Below, piece by piece: positions 45,065-58,458 of a stretch of 64,000 nt of DNA. Under the pieces are notes generated by a model, which made no database searches, was not told where the DNA came from, and saw only the letters and a program-made list of their open reading frames with translations. The position numbers and the translations under genes are program-made. The stretch spans positions 496,001-560,000 of the forward strand of contig JAESIW010000065.1 of the NCBI GenBank assembly GCA_016802295.1, given 5' to 3'. How positions within the stretch are numbered: the stretch's first letter is position 1; every line of letters begins with the position of its first letter. Origin of the DNA: Brachionus rotundiformis. Its lineage: Eukaryota > Rotifera > Eurotatoria > Ploima > Brachionidae.

Positions 45065-48000
45065 CTAGAAATAAACTTCATCATGATCACTTTCATAGTC
45101 TTCAATGTTTGGCCCGGGCAACCAAGCTCTTGGTATTCCCCTAAAATCACTGAAATCTGTCGGACCTGGTAACGATATTTGACTTTTTAGCGTGGAAGAT
45201 AAATCAGTTCCAAATAAGTCTTTATTTCCATTCAAATTAACTCTTGGAATCATCAGATTACTCTTTGTAAAAAACGCTGGATTAATAGCTCCAGTTTCTT
45301 CGGCATTCTAAAAATCCGAGTGTAATTTTGAATAAATTTTTTAAAAAATAGATACCTCAACAGTATTTAGGTCATTGTTTTTTCCAAAAATGATGTCCCA
45401 ATTTATTTCGTCATCCACAGTAAATTTATCCCAATCAGCATCGAATTCTTCGTCCCATTTGGTTGGCTTTTCTAGTGTTTCGAAAAAGGTGTCCTTGTCA
45501 AATTCTTCGCTATTATCAATTTGATGTATTTGACCATCTTTGTTTTCATCTTTATCTTCAACTTTTGCTTGTTTCCTTAAAATTTATTTTAATTTCTTGA
45601 TATAATAATTAAAAGCTTGAATAATAAGTTTACTTTTTTCGATAAATGAAACAAAACCAAAGCAGAACACAAGCTAGAAAGCTTAAAATTAAAATGATAA
45701 TTCCAATAACAAAAATGATCAGTCCATTTATCTGACATAGGTCTCCAAAAAAAAAACTTGTACAGTAGCAGTATTCGATATTATTTTGGTTGTAGCATAT
45801 TCCATTATTTAGACAATTTCTAGTACATTCTTTGTTTTAAAAAATAAAATTTTAATAAAAGTTAGTAATGATAAGATATCAACTTACTGATACAATCGTT
45901 ATTTATATCATTATAGACCGAGTAGCCATTCTGACAAACACAATTTTTTGTTTTAAAAAAGGATGTAGCGCATTTTTGGTTGCTAAACACACAATCATCA
46001 TTGAACACATTGCATATCTCCTTAGCTAATATAAAATATTAGAAAAAGTCCTTAAAAATAAGTTCCCCAAAAATCAAATAAAAATAAGCAATACAAATAA
46101 ATATTAATAAAATTTTATCAAATAGGTATCATCAGCAAATAAATATTTCCAAAATAATGTTAAATAACTTGGTGTTTATTAATTAATTGTTTTTAAAATT
46201 TTAGCTTCTTTTTGATTTATTGTATTAAAAAAATTCTTTTCTACATAAATGAATATTTTTCTTATAAATCAATTTTAAATTGATTAATGTAGATAAAAAA
46301 AAACAGCTCAAATGTTAAAAAGTGAAAAAAAATTTTTGAAAACGGGGAACAAATATAGAAAATTTACTTTCTGGCTTATTAATCTCATTATATTTTTTAG
46401 ATTCATTGATTTTAATATTTGAGTAATTGATGATATTTTCCAATAATTCTTTTGAATCGGTACAATTTGTTTGTGTTGGACAAAAATCATTGGTTTTATT
46501 AATACCAAGATAAACAGAGTAGTCTGATGAATTTAATTGAAAAAAGACCAAAGCATCATTAATGTCTGGATTCAATCGTTCGATCAACAAATCAGTGTAA
46601 TCTTCTTGATCGGATATATTTAGGGAAGCATTACGGGAAAAATATAAAGTAAACTCAACATCAAAAGGAATAAAACAGTCTGCTATTGAAAACTCGCTAT
46701 TATTATATTTACTACAATTGTTGATTAAATTTTGGTAGTATAAACTGGAATCGTTTGAATTAGATAGAGAATAATCCAATCGGTTTTCCAAAATTCGCTT
46801 GCGAACCGCGGGAGACGGACAAAAATTCCTAAAAACTGAAGGATCAAAATTTCCTGTAAAAAAAAGCTGAGAAACGGCACTCTTTATAAATGATGATTGA
46901 AATTGAGGAATGGACAAACAATTAAAATCAATCTAGAAAAAACAAGTTGGAATAAAAAAGTTATAAAAATAAATATAAGAAAATACATACCACTTTAGAA
47001 AATAAACTGAAATAATCAGAGATAAGACCCTCAAATATATCACAAACGTAAAAAAATGGGATAAAAACTGGAAGAACGACAACAGTTGGTGCATAGACTA
47101 AAAAAAAACTTTAGAGACGAAAAGAAAAAGGAGAAAAAAATACCGGTACAAACATTATTCATATTAATGGTGCCAGTTGGACAGAAACAATTACCATTGT
47201 CGCAAATCGAACCAGAAACATCACAATCAATATTAAAATAACAAATATCATTCGTAGTTGATGTAGAACTACTGGTATCATCAGTAATTGTCGTACTGGC
47301 GGAACTGCTAATAGGTGACTCAGAAGTGGAATCAATGCTTGATGACTCCACAGTAGATGATGAAGAATCTTGTATTGTAGTTGATGTAGAACTACTGGTA
47401 TCATCAGTAATTGTCGTACTGGCGGAACTGCTAATAGGTGTCTCAGAAGTGGAATCAGTGCTTGATGACTCCACAGTAGATGATGAAGAATCTTGTATTG
47501 TAGTTGATGTAGAACTACTGGTATCATCAGTAATTGTCGTACTGGCGGAACTGCTAATAGGTGTCTCAGAAGTAGAATCAGTGCTTGATGACTCCACAGT
47601 AGATGATGAAGAATCTTGTATTGTAGTTGATGTAGAACTACTGGTATCATCAGTAATTGTCGCACTGGCGGAACTGCTAATAGGTGTCTCAGAAGTGGAA
47701 TCAGTGCTTGATGACTCCACAGTAGATGAAGAAGAATCTTGTATTGTAGTTGATGTAGAACTACTGGTATCATCAGTAATTGTTGTTTGAATTGATGTAT
47801 ATGATTTTGATGTTGTCGATATTTCATAACTTCCAGAACCGGTTATCTCTAATGTATCTTTAGTATACATTTCAAGGTTTATCTTATCATAAATGAATAC
47901 ATCTTCGTCTCCTTTAATAATTTTTTAATTTTGTAAAATATGAATTTTTATAATTCTATAATTTAATTTTTACCTCCCGATAAAATTATTTCTGTTCCGA

Positions 48001-48079
48001 ATGTATTAATCCTTTTTAAAGTTATCAAGATTATCCATAAAATAATTATTTTGTTTATTTTCCTACACATTAATCTCAT
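45065..48079 (-). CDS. Mucin-like EGF-domain type I membrane protein
   Basis: Eight exons (48079-47974, 47911-47144, 47097-46991, 46932-46368, 46025-45888, 45829-45634, 45575-45356, 45307-45065) join in frame to give about 780 aa. The order is: signal peptide; a Ser/Thr-rich region of four-plus 41-residue tandem repeats, likely heavily O-glycosylated; an EGF-like Cys cluster (CDNGNCFCPTGTIN); a 225-residue globular part with many N-glycosylation sites and no recognised family; a second Cys-rich segment; and an EGF module (CLNNGICYNQNN). A membrane span near 595-622 and an acidic 155-residue cytoplasmic tail with repeated Trp-Asp motifs (KWDEEFDADWDKF) follow. It resembles membrane mucins in layout. 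The globular part may be SEA-like but I cannot confirm it. A surface or adhesion role is inferred. Confidence 0.82.
47260..47785 (-). repeat. 123-bp tandem repeat array within the mucin-like gene
   Basis: The marker TCAGTAATTG recurs at 47281, 47404, 47527, 47650 and 47773, exactly 123 bp apart, giving about 4.2 copies. Units differ by only a few bases, so the array arose recently or is homogenised. Each unit encodes 41 residues dominated by Ser, Thr and Asp (TITDDTSSSTSTTIQDSSSS and so on). The length is a multiple of three, so copy-number change keeps the frame open. Confidence 0.95.
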
Positions 48080-51000
48080 TTTAATTTTTTTGGATTTTCA
48101 ATTTTATTTTTTTGTTAATCATTTTTTTTATTGATATATATTTATTTTTACCTTTTCGTTTCTTTATGATTTTTCTTTTTTGATTATTTGATTTGAAATA
48201 TATATTTTGTTTCAATACGTAAATATTTTCTTTTCGAATCAGTTACTACCAAATAAATCCAATCATTTCCATTTTGAATCTAATATTTTTTTCTTTTTTT
48301 TTTTTTTAGTTTATCAAATATTTTTTTTACTTTTTAAGTTATTATTTAGATATTAATTTCAATATTACAAAAATCAGTTTCAAGCTTAACTTTTTTCTTC
48401 CAATTATTTATCTTTTTTTCTTTTATTCCTATTCGTTTTTTTAAATTCTTTTTTTTTTAAATTTCATCATTCTTGAATTTTTTATTAATTTGCTTTCTCA
48501 TTTGTATTAAAATAATTTCATAATTAATCGTTTCTTGCTTATTACTTTTGTTTCAGTTAAAATATTGAAATTTATTTGAAAAAAATTTTTTGAAATAAGT
48601 GAAAAAAAATCAGCAACTAAAAATTGATTTAAAAATTTTGCACCAATTTACCTTCTTTAGTTTAATCTTTACTAATTAAATAAATTGATAAATTCGATTC
48701 TTTTGATTCTTTAAAATTAATTGATTTTAAATCAGACATATTTTTGCCCTTAATATGTTATCATTTTGAAGCTTTTCGGTTGGCTTACTTAAGAGCACAA
48801 TAATTAATTGTTATATATCCCATAAAGCCCTTAATGATTTATAAAAAAAATCCAAATTTGTTTATTTTCATTTAAAAATACGATTTAAATTTAATTAGGA
48901 TTCGAGTCTGTAACTATTCGAATATTCTGACTGGCCATTTACAATATTTTTTTAGTTTTATGAGCTCATGAAATTTACGTGAATCTTACTTTGTATTTGC
49001 ATTTGGGGAATTGAATTACAATTAATTAATTGTTTCTTAATAAACTCTTCTATATTGTTTAATTTAAATTTTGTTCTAATCAAAGGTGGTAATTTAAGAA
49101 AATTTTCAAATGAAAACGGTGGTAAAGCATGTCTATTTGCTTGAAAAAAACAAAACAACAACAAAAAGACTTCTTTCTCCGTGATTTTCTAGATATTTTT
49201 CAGAATCAAATAAATACCCTTAATGTTTTGCAAATTAAATATTAGAATCCTTTAACAATTAATATTTTGTGTCAAGTATAGTTGGTCAAGAATATTGGTC
49301 ATTTTATCTTTAATCTGCTAAGAATGGGTCATTAATCTAACAATAGATTTAGACCTAAAATCAATGTTAAAAATCTACATGTGTAATCACTTCTCTTATA
49401 TGCCTTAAAGGTACACGCTTTAAGGTATTAGTTTTTTTCAAATATTTTAATGAGGAATAAAATTGTTTCTCTAAATTAAATTAGGGTTAAAAGTGCAACT
49501 AATCAGTAAATACTAGACCAAGTTATAAAAAATTCTAAACAAAAAATCAAACTCTAGTAAAATTAGTTTTAATTTTAATTTTTTTTGTTTAAAATGAGAA
49601 AATCGACTTGAGTTTACATTTGTGTGAAGTGGTGATTAAGTTGATGTAAACGACTATTTAAGTCAGTTTATAAGGAATCATTCTGCAAGTGAAAATAAAT
49701 ATTACCAAATTCAAATTTCGTTCAATATTCCTAATTTTTTCAAATAAGATTATAATTTATTGATTGTTTTAATATTTTATTAAAAATTTTCATTTTTATT
49801 TTTAAAATAAAATTTAATTTAGCTAATTATTTGCTTTTTGATAAAAATAAAAACAAAACATAGATTAAGTAAAATTGTATTGATAAAGCTTCAAATATTT
49901 TAAAACAAATCTGTTGTTATTAAAATTAAAAAAAAAATGGGTTAATACTCAAAACAATTGCATTGTAGGCTTTTTATAATTTTTTAGATATTCAATTTTC
50001 CGATATATGACTAATATTATCGAGAGGAATTTTCATCAAGTTATTAAATCAAGAATTTCAATATGCTTAATTTCAAAAAATGAAACTAATAAATTAATTT
50101 TTGTATAAATCTGGCATTAGTTTTAGCATTGATTATCAAATTAAAAAACTCAAATTCGATATATGTCATCTATTAAGTAATTTGATATATTGCCAATTCT
50201 TATTGAGTAGTATGAGTTGGTGAGTTTTTTTTCAACAAGTTAAATAACCATTCAAATAGTTTAGGAATGCTGATGAACTGAAAATTTTGTTATATAACAA
50301 GCAATTTTTATTTGTCTTAAAAAAATCGAATTGTATTAATAAGTTTATTCTCACTCAATTAAATATTTGTTTAATTAGCTTCATTTGGATCTCTTAGCTT
50401 GATATTGTACTATAACGGGAAATACTACTGAAACAAAATCGATTTAAATTAACAATTCTGAATTTGAATTGTTTAGAAAAACAATTCATTTTATTCTATT
50501 TGTGTACTAGAATCAATTTCCTACAAGTTTTTTTTTTTTGTGTCAAATAATATTTCAATTTAAAATAACTATAAGGTAAATATTATGTTTTAAATTGAAC
50601 ATGTCTAATATTTGTTGGAAATTGTTATTTATTCAATTTAAATTAATGAATTCCGTTGGTTTAACTCTGATGATCGCTTTTTCGATAAAACCCTGTGCAT
50701 AACCTAGATTGAATTTTTTAAAATTTTGACAAAATCAATTAGTTTCTAGCTGTTTAGTAACCATTATTTTTAAAATGAAACAATTTAAATACCACTTGCT
50801 TATCCTTGATAAATTAAATTATTTAAATTTTCTTCACAAATCAAGTCCAAAAGTAATTAATTTGAGAATTAAAAAAAAGATATTTTATTGAGTATTTTAT
50901 TCTTAAATTGAAAAAAAATAAGTTAAGTTGTTTTAAACTAATTGATTTTTCATATATCAATATTTTAGCTATTTTGTGTTTTTCATATCTTGGAGACATA

Positions 51001-54000
51001 CTTTACTAGAAAGGTAATTCAGAATTCAGTAGATAGGAGCTCGTTTGTTATTTTGCTCTAACGCAAGATTTCGTGTTTTTTAATTCAGTTTATCTGGGTC
51101 TAGCACTTTTTTTAACTAATTTAAATCTTAACCTAAGTGCTTTTAATTTCTATTAAACCAAACAAATTGAATTCATCAAGTACGGCTATTTGGACTTGCC
51201 GTATTTTTTTCTTAACATGTCTAGTGCCGATAGAAAGATTTCAATTGTTGTTTGACAAAATATATGCTATAAAAAATTTGCTATAGTGGAAAAATTTGTT
51301 TTTTCACTTTTGTTTGTTATTAAAAATTTAATTAAGAGCAAACAACAAGCATTTAATAAAGTATGCTTTAGCTTTCATTATTAATTAATTACCTTATATG
51401 AGTCAATACTTTTAAATTAGTATTTTAAATGTGCAGTGCAAGAATCGGAACAAAAAAATTTTATTTCCATATTGTTGAAAATATTACCAAGTATTTTTTA
51501 GATGTGTTCCTCATTGATCCGAGAAAATTTTAATATTTTAATAGCTATTTGCGCAAAATGTATAAATAGACAAAAGATCCTACTCTGCTTAATTGTTTTT
51601 TTTTCAAAAACTAATCGCCTAAATAAGGTTGGGTTTACCATTTTAGATTTTAGTTTCCTAGAAATCGAAAATTGTATTGTACAAGTGTCAGCGAGTGTTT
51701 GATTAATCCAGATTTAATCTAAGTAGCGAGAGCAAAAATTTGATTGATTGCCAATTTTAGTCGAAAGAAAACAAAGTAAAAACAAAACTTTAGAAAAATA
51801 GATAAAAATAATAGTTTTCATATATTTTTTTAATATAAAAGTAGCTTTTTTTCTAACACAGTATGAAATTATCTTCTTAATTTTAATATTTGATTTTTTG
51901 ATTGTTTTTGATTGCAGAAAAATATCCTCTAATCTTTTGGCTTGAAATCCATTTTAATTTTATATTAAACCACTGGGACCAAGAGAGCTAGCCGAAAACA
52001 AAAACAAGCTAATTTTTGTTGGTACGCAAACAACAGAAGGAAAAAGCTCTATATTCGCTTAAGTACTAATTAAGTTTTTGATTAGAAATACTTTTGAAAA
52101 AGAGAATTTTTTTAAACTACTAAAGTCACTGTAGTCAGTTTAATATTTTAAGAAAACCTTGAGTTAAATCTCAAGCGCAAATAGGAGTTTTTTTTTAATT
52201 AAACTCAAATCTTGATTGATGTTTTTCTAAGCTATTTAAAAGAAAAAAATTTTTTATTTTATCTATTTTTATCATTAGCTATTTATCTGCTATAGGCAAA
52301 TACTAATTGAAATTGCTACTTGTGATTTGTGCAAGGGCTTTATTTGAATCTATAGTTGACTCCTCTTCAATATTCTTTTTTAAACAAGCCGATTTAAATC
52401 TTAGAAAAAGATAATTTTGGCTTCAAAATTTGATAAATAAAAAGATAGATATTATCTTGACAAACAAAAATTTCGACATAAATAGCGCTCATATTCTGGA
52501 CACATTCCTTTTTTTTCAAGATTAATTATAAAATATTTTATTATACCAAGTTATTTTATTAGTTTTTTTTTTCGAATCGAGTACAATATCTGCAAATTGT
52601 AGGAAATTGAAATAAAAACTAATTTATCTTATTGTTAAAATATCAATTTTTCTTTTATTAGTCTTAATAAACAAATTTTGGACTCATCTGGAACTAAAAT
52701 GTAATAAAATTTTTCAAATAGTGGTGTTCTTAAACAGATACAAAGTAAATAAATATCAGTTATTTCCGCATTTTAGGATTATTTTGTAAAAAAAATTCTT
52801 AATAATTAATTTTTTTAATTAATTAATTAATAATTTTCTAATTCTATTTCAATTTTAGAGTACTGGTTTTTAAAGTACCCTTGAGGATACAAATCTCCCC
52901 CCCTCTTTTTTGTCCAAAAAAATCTAAAGCAGTTGTAGAGATAAGAACACTTAATCGCTAATTAAGGTTTTGGTGTTCATTTTTGATGAAATAAAATAGT
53001 TTTTAGATACATTATCTAAAGTTTATTTATTTTTGGTTATTTGATATTGTACTAAATCTTCACGGATTAACAATATCACTGTGATTTCTTTCCTAATTGA
53101 AAAAAAAGTTATGTCATTAAAACACTTGTATTAATTTTCCAACAAGTGGGTGCCGATAATTAAATTTGATGAGTAAATTATTCAATAGGAAAAAATATAA
53201 AAATTCTCATTATTATCACGTAATTTTAGATACATTAATTTAGCATTTAATTATTTTTTTAATTAATTATTAAATCATGTTGCACATGAGCCCTAGGCTT
53301 GGTAATTTTTTACCCAAATTGCTTAAATTGCTCACTATGAGCATGATTGTGATAAGTTAAGGATATTATTTAAATAAAAATTTTATTTAAAAACGAGAAG
53401 TGAAACAAAATCGATCTATTTCATTTATATAAAATTTTCTTTCTCTCAGGTGCATTCCACTCGAGCAAAATAGATTAAATTCTTGAAAATCAATAAAACC
53501 CAGTCTAATTTTTTTAAGTAAACAAAATTTAAACGCGATTTTATCTTTCTGGATTCATTTTTTTCTCTAATTCAATTTCTTTTTTGATTAAGAAAAATTT
53601 CTTTTTTACAATTTCAATAAAAATGCAGATTAACCATAAATATTTACCAAACAATATCATATTGATTCGGTTATTAGCTTTAGAGACTAGCCTCGATATT
53701 AAATATTATCTCTTTCAATCGCTATTGATTTTTTGATTTTTGTTCATGATACTAGTTTTTCTTGTATCCATGTCCAAACCACTTGTTCTAAGCATTATGT
53801 TTGGATTGCATAAATTATCAATGTTTTGGTCATGTTGTATTTTTTGTTTCATCTTTTATGCTATCTTAAGTAAAATAAAATAATAAAAGCTCTTTTCAGG
53901 TGATGATTGCACGAAATTATTTAAGTGTAAATAATCTTTAAATGCTTAATTTGGCAAGAGTATTTTACAAAGCTCTACTGGATGCTGTCAAATACGGATT

Positions 54001-54948
54001 AAACAAAGGGAAAATGAGATAAAAAGTATTTTATGTGGTTTTATCAATTCTCAAGTATTCTTAATGGTTTAAGTAGAAATTTTTTGATTTATTCGACAGG
54101 GTCAATATCAATAGGAATTAATTTTAAAAAAATCAATGTGTCAAAAAGATAAAAAAATCTGTCTCTAGCATTCAAATTTATCTCGGCAAGAGTTGTTCCG
54201 ATAGAATTAATGATTTTTCGATATTATTGTTATATTTGATATAAACATATATTTTTTAAATGCACAAGTGTTCTAACCTTCGATTTAAATGTCAAATGAT
54301 CAATAAAAAATCGATTAAATCAATTCTAATTTTTTATCTGTTGGTGAATATTAAACTATTTGAGATATATTTAAATTAGATTAAGAAACGCTTAGGGATT
54401 TAACACATACAAAGCATAGAAACGGAATTTAAATGATAGTGCAAGTTTTAATTTTCAGGAAATATTAATTCTTAAAATTGGCTTCGTTCAGGCACAACTT
54501 TTCCCAAAACTCGTGATTATTCATTTTTTCAGTCATTGATGAATTTTAGTAGAGAGATCTCCTCTTTCTCTGAGTTAATTACAATTAAGCATTCAAATTT
54601 CCGCTTTGCTAATAATCTATTCGTCTTTGGCATACTATGATGCATACTCGAAATCAGGAAACATCAATTTTGTCATTAAAGAATTTTTTATTTTTTGATT
54701 TGTTTTTTATTTTTCTCTTACAAATAACCTAAGTCCGAGTATAGCAAATTGGTCTATAAAAGCAAATATCCAAATCAAAATTAAATCAAAAATATTTGAT
54801 TTTATTATGTTCCCCTGATAATTTATAATTATAAAAACAAATTAATTTTTTTTTAAATATAGATTATACAAAGTCGAATTTTGGAAATGATTTAAGCTAT
54901 ATAGCAAAACAAAGAATTGGCAGCTGATTAGAAAATAATTAAAACGAA
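48080..54948. other. Gene-free region of about 6.9 kb
   Basis: No open frame here resembles a protein, and no tRNA, rRNA or clear repeat family is seen. Composition is strongly AT-rich with poly-T runs, heaviest at 48100-48480. The mucin-gene promoter should be at the left end and the Ig-gene promoter at the right. A C-run (CTCCCCCCCT) near 52896-52906 is locally odd but unexplained. Confidence 0.4.
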
Positions 54949-57391
54949 ATGAAATTTCAATTTAGTGCTTTATTAATTTCTATAATCTTTTTTAATACAT
55001 CACAAGGTAGGTGTTTTTATTTTTTTTTTATAAAATTTTTTAGATGATAATTTCCTAATAGGTCAAATAAAAAGTTTTAATATAAAGAAATAAGTTGACT
55101 TGATTTGATTATCAGTTTTCAAATAAAAATATTTATTCATTTAAACAAAGATGTATCTTTTTTTTTGTTTTAATCCGTGTTTGCTTAAGCATTTTTTATT
55201 TTCGGATTAGAAATTATCTCAAGAAACTTAAGATTTTTTAATATTTATTTTTAATTATTTATCTTAAGAAGTGAAAGCCTCTCATGGACCGAGCAATAAT
55301 TTAGACACAGATAACCAAATTCCATACATAGAAACGAATGAATATCAAAATGCAACTGTTGGTAAAGCGGTTTCGCTTAAATGCATTGTTCACAATTTAA
55401 AAAGCTATAAAGTTAGTATAAAAAAATTATAATTAAAAAAAATAGATTTCTCACAAGGGAGTATTTCGAACTAGTAATATTCCGTTCTGGTTAATTAGAA
55501 TTAAAATTAGCCAGAAACATAAGAAAAAATGCAATATGAGATTTTTTATCAGTTGGAAAAAAAACTTGATAAGATTATTTTTATGTTAAAGTCATAAAAT
55601 CTTGTCAAAATAATAAATTTGTAATTTATGACCACTTGAATGTTTAATTTATCTAATTTTAATTAAATTGATCTTTAAAGCATTTGAATTCTTTGATTAA
55701 ACATGTGGAAGAAAGCAAATTTTTTAATTATTTTTGCATTAAGATCGCGTGGTACTTTAATGGTGTTCTGCTATCATTAAATAGCATTAGAATAATAAAT
55801 GACAAATATTTTTCTATTGAAAATCCGCAGCCAAATGAATGGGTTCTTGTTATTGATCCTGTAAATACAATTCATGATGGGCAGTATAGTTGTCACGTGA
55901 ATAATGGTTTAAAATCAAGTATTAATCTCAAAGTTGGAAGTAAATAATTTTTTTCAAAATGTCATTTTTATGAAAAATATATAAGTCATAGTTATGTCAA
56001 AAGAAAATTTATTAGCTCATGTTTTTTTCTAAAAATAAATTTTATTCATTTGATTAATTAATTTTCAAGATTTCAAAATTTTGACTTTCTATTAATATGA
56101 TAATTTTCATAAAATTATAAATATCAAATAATCATTAAAATAATCATTAATCTTAGTGCCACCTGTTTTTGTTGGAAGCAATGACTCTCATATAATAATC
56201 AATTCTCAGGAAGGCAAAAACTTAACTTTGACTTGTGAAGCTGAAGGAAACCCTCCACCATTAATATATTGGTACAGAAATAGTAAGAAAATTTTTATTC
56301 AAAATATTTTTTTAAAATCAAAAAAAAATAATTTGATAATTAAGATAAGCTTATCGCAACTGGACCACAATTCATTAAAAAAAATGTATCACGATTTAGC
56401 AGCGCCATTTATGAATGCGTTGCTAGGAACGGAATAGAGCCTGATCCAAGCAGGCTTTTTAAAGTTAACATTAATTGTATGCATATTATTTTAAAAATTT
56501 TATACAAAATTAATATAGATTATTTAAGTCGAACCTATGATACATCTAATGTATCATTTTGCTGATTATAAAAATAGCAGCAATATGCATATTTTAAATG
56601 AATTTGAATTGGTATGCGAAATAACCGGGTAAAACAATTAAATTTAGAAAAAAAATTATGAAAAATAAATTTATTAATTTGTTATTTATATAAGAAATCC
56701 AATAAATTCAATACATTGGTTCAAAGATGGAATAAGAATGAAAGATGACCACAAGCATAGACACCGATTATACAGAAATAATTATAATTTTATACCAACG
56801 TACAGCCCGACAGTCGAGCCTAAAAATATATTCAAAAGAAAACATCCAAAAATTGTATCTATTCACACCACTCACCATGAAAAGCATTTTAAATACATAT
56901 CAAGACTAAAAATAAAGGTATGTGTAAATTTTTGTCCAGAAAATCATCAGCTAAGACAAATTTTGTTTAAGAATTTTGATGAGTTCGATAATGGGAATTA
57001 TAAATGTTTGGCAAACGGGTTTGATGGCGATTATTCTAAATCACTGGATATTCATGGTTTCTTTTAAATTAAAATAATAATTAATAAAAATAAAGTAATT
57101 ATTTTTAAAGAATTATCAACTAAACGGATTTCAGAGGAATCGAGTAGAGAGGCAATCGCTAGCAAGAATGAAAGATACACTAAAAAGAACCTTAATATAT
57201 TGAGCCATGAAGATTTGAATGGACGCATTGTACAAACTAATTTAATGCACGAGTTATCGCGTGGTTCTAAATACAATTTGACCAAAAGTGCCGAAATGGT
57301 CCAGGACACTTATAATAGTTCAAATCGTTTAAAAAATTTTTATGTTTATATTTATTTAATTGTTGGAATTTTTTTATTTAAAATAGAATAA
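54949..57391 (+). CDS. Cell-surface protein with three immunoglobulin domains
   Basis: Nine exons (54949-55006, 55269-55411, 55744-55939, 56157-56282, 56345-56476, 56529-56628, 56695-56917, 56972-57056, 57135-57391) join in frame to give about 439 aa. A signal peptide (1-19) is followed by three Ig domains, each with the Cys-Trp-Cys pattern. Ig1: SLKCIVHN, IAWYFNG, DGQYSCHV. Ig2: LTLTCEAEGNPPP, YWYRN, IYECVARNG. Ig3: LVCEITGNP, HWFKDG, NGNYKCLANG. A basic His-rich insert interrupts Ig3. A hydrophilic stem precedes a terminal hydrophobic stretch (FYVYIYLIVGIFLF) with almost no tail, suggesting a GPI anchor or short membrane anchor. A cell-adhesion or receptor-ligand role is likely from the fold; no orthologue is recognised. 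Small introns inside Ig domains support the model. Confidence 0.8.
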
Positions 57392-58458
57392 ATTAGAAAG
57401 AGGAAAAATACTAATTAGACTAGATTTTGTTTGTATAAACAGTAGTCCAAACCGTTTGGATGCGTATTATCTAAAAAATAATACGGCATTCTTGATTATT
57501 GAATATAAGAGTTTTCAACATATGACTATTTTATTTCTGTTAATTTTTATTATTTATAAAAGATGAAAAAAATTTGAATGAGCTAAAATTTAAAACTCCA
57601 TTCAAATTTTTAATGACAAATTACATGTTTTTTTGTTATTTTTTTTAAGTGAAAAGAAAATAAAGTTTTCTAAAATAAAATAAATCAATTAAATTTTAAT
57701 TTTTGCGGAGCAAAAGAATGCATATTTTATTAAATTGAAATACAATAGTTTGACTTGGATGCTCAATTTTTTTCTTTTTCTTCTTGTGCATTGAATTAAT
57801 AGTTTAATTATTGTTTGTAAACGAAAGGACTTAATCTTAATCTTAAAATTTTAAAGGAAACAATTAATCTTAAAAAAAAGTTATTAAATTTTTGAAAATT
57901 TAATCTGTTTATTTTTCGTTCCCTTAAATGAACTTTGAGATGAGTTCCCAGTTTTTTTTCTAATCCATTTCTTAATTTTTGTTTTTTTTCCATAATAAAT
58001 AGTTTTGAAAAATATGAAAATCTTCCTGCGGAAAAACAATTTAAACAATTTCAGCAAAATTCTGCTTTTACATGATTTCGGCTATCGACTCAAATGCTAG
58101 GAATTAAAAATAAATTTAAAATTTTTTCATTTCTTATTATCTATTAATTTAAATTAATCATTCTTATTTTTAGAAGAAATTTATCAACTATAAGAATAGA
58201 TTTTTTTGATTTGTAAAAAATTTTATTAAAAAATTTATTAGAATAAAATCTAACGATAAAATTAGTTAATTTTTTTACAATTGAAAAATAAATTTATCAG
58301 ACATTTAGTATTCAAACTGAATAATTGAAAAAAATTGGAATTTTTTAACAATAATTGATTTCACATAAATTAGCTTAAAATTTGAGTAAAATTAAAAATC
58401 TGAAATTAGTATATTAAATCGGATTTAGAAAAATATAAATTTGTAATTGAATAAGTGA
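57392..58458. other. Convergent 3' spacer
   Basis: About 1.07 kb between the Ig gene and the convergent TPST gene. AT-rich 3' UTR-type sequence; nothing else seen. Confidence 0.45.

Noticed and set aside
47326..47790. 154-codon plus-strand open frame across the mucin repeats
   Set aside because: It is the antisense shadow of the 123-bp tandem repeat. The repeat length keeps all frames open, and the minus strand joins neighbouring exons, EGF modules and a signal peptide.
48958..49164. 68-codon minus-strand frame
   Set aside because: No domain, isolated in a gene-free region, chance length.
51502..51702. 66-codon plus-strand frame
   Set aside because: Isolated, low complexity, no supporting splice sites or homology.
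56918..56971. Reading straight through from KIK into VCVNFCPENH in the Ig gene
   Set aside because: A 54-bp GT-AG intron of typical size gives the better Ig strand-F sequence (LKIKNFDEFDNGNYKC). Read-through stays open but adds an unlikely insert, so it is only a minor alternative.
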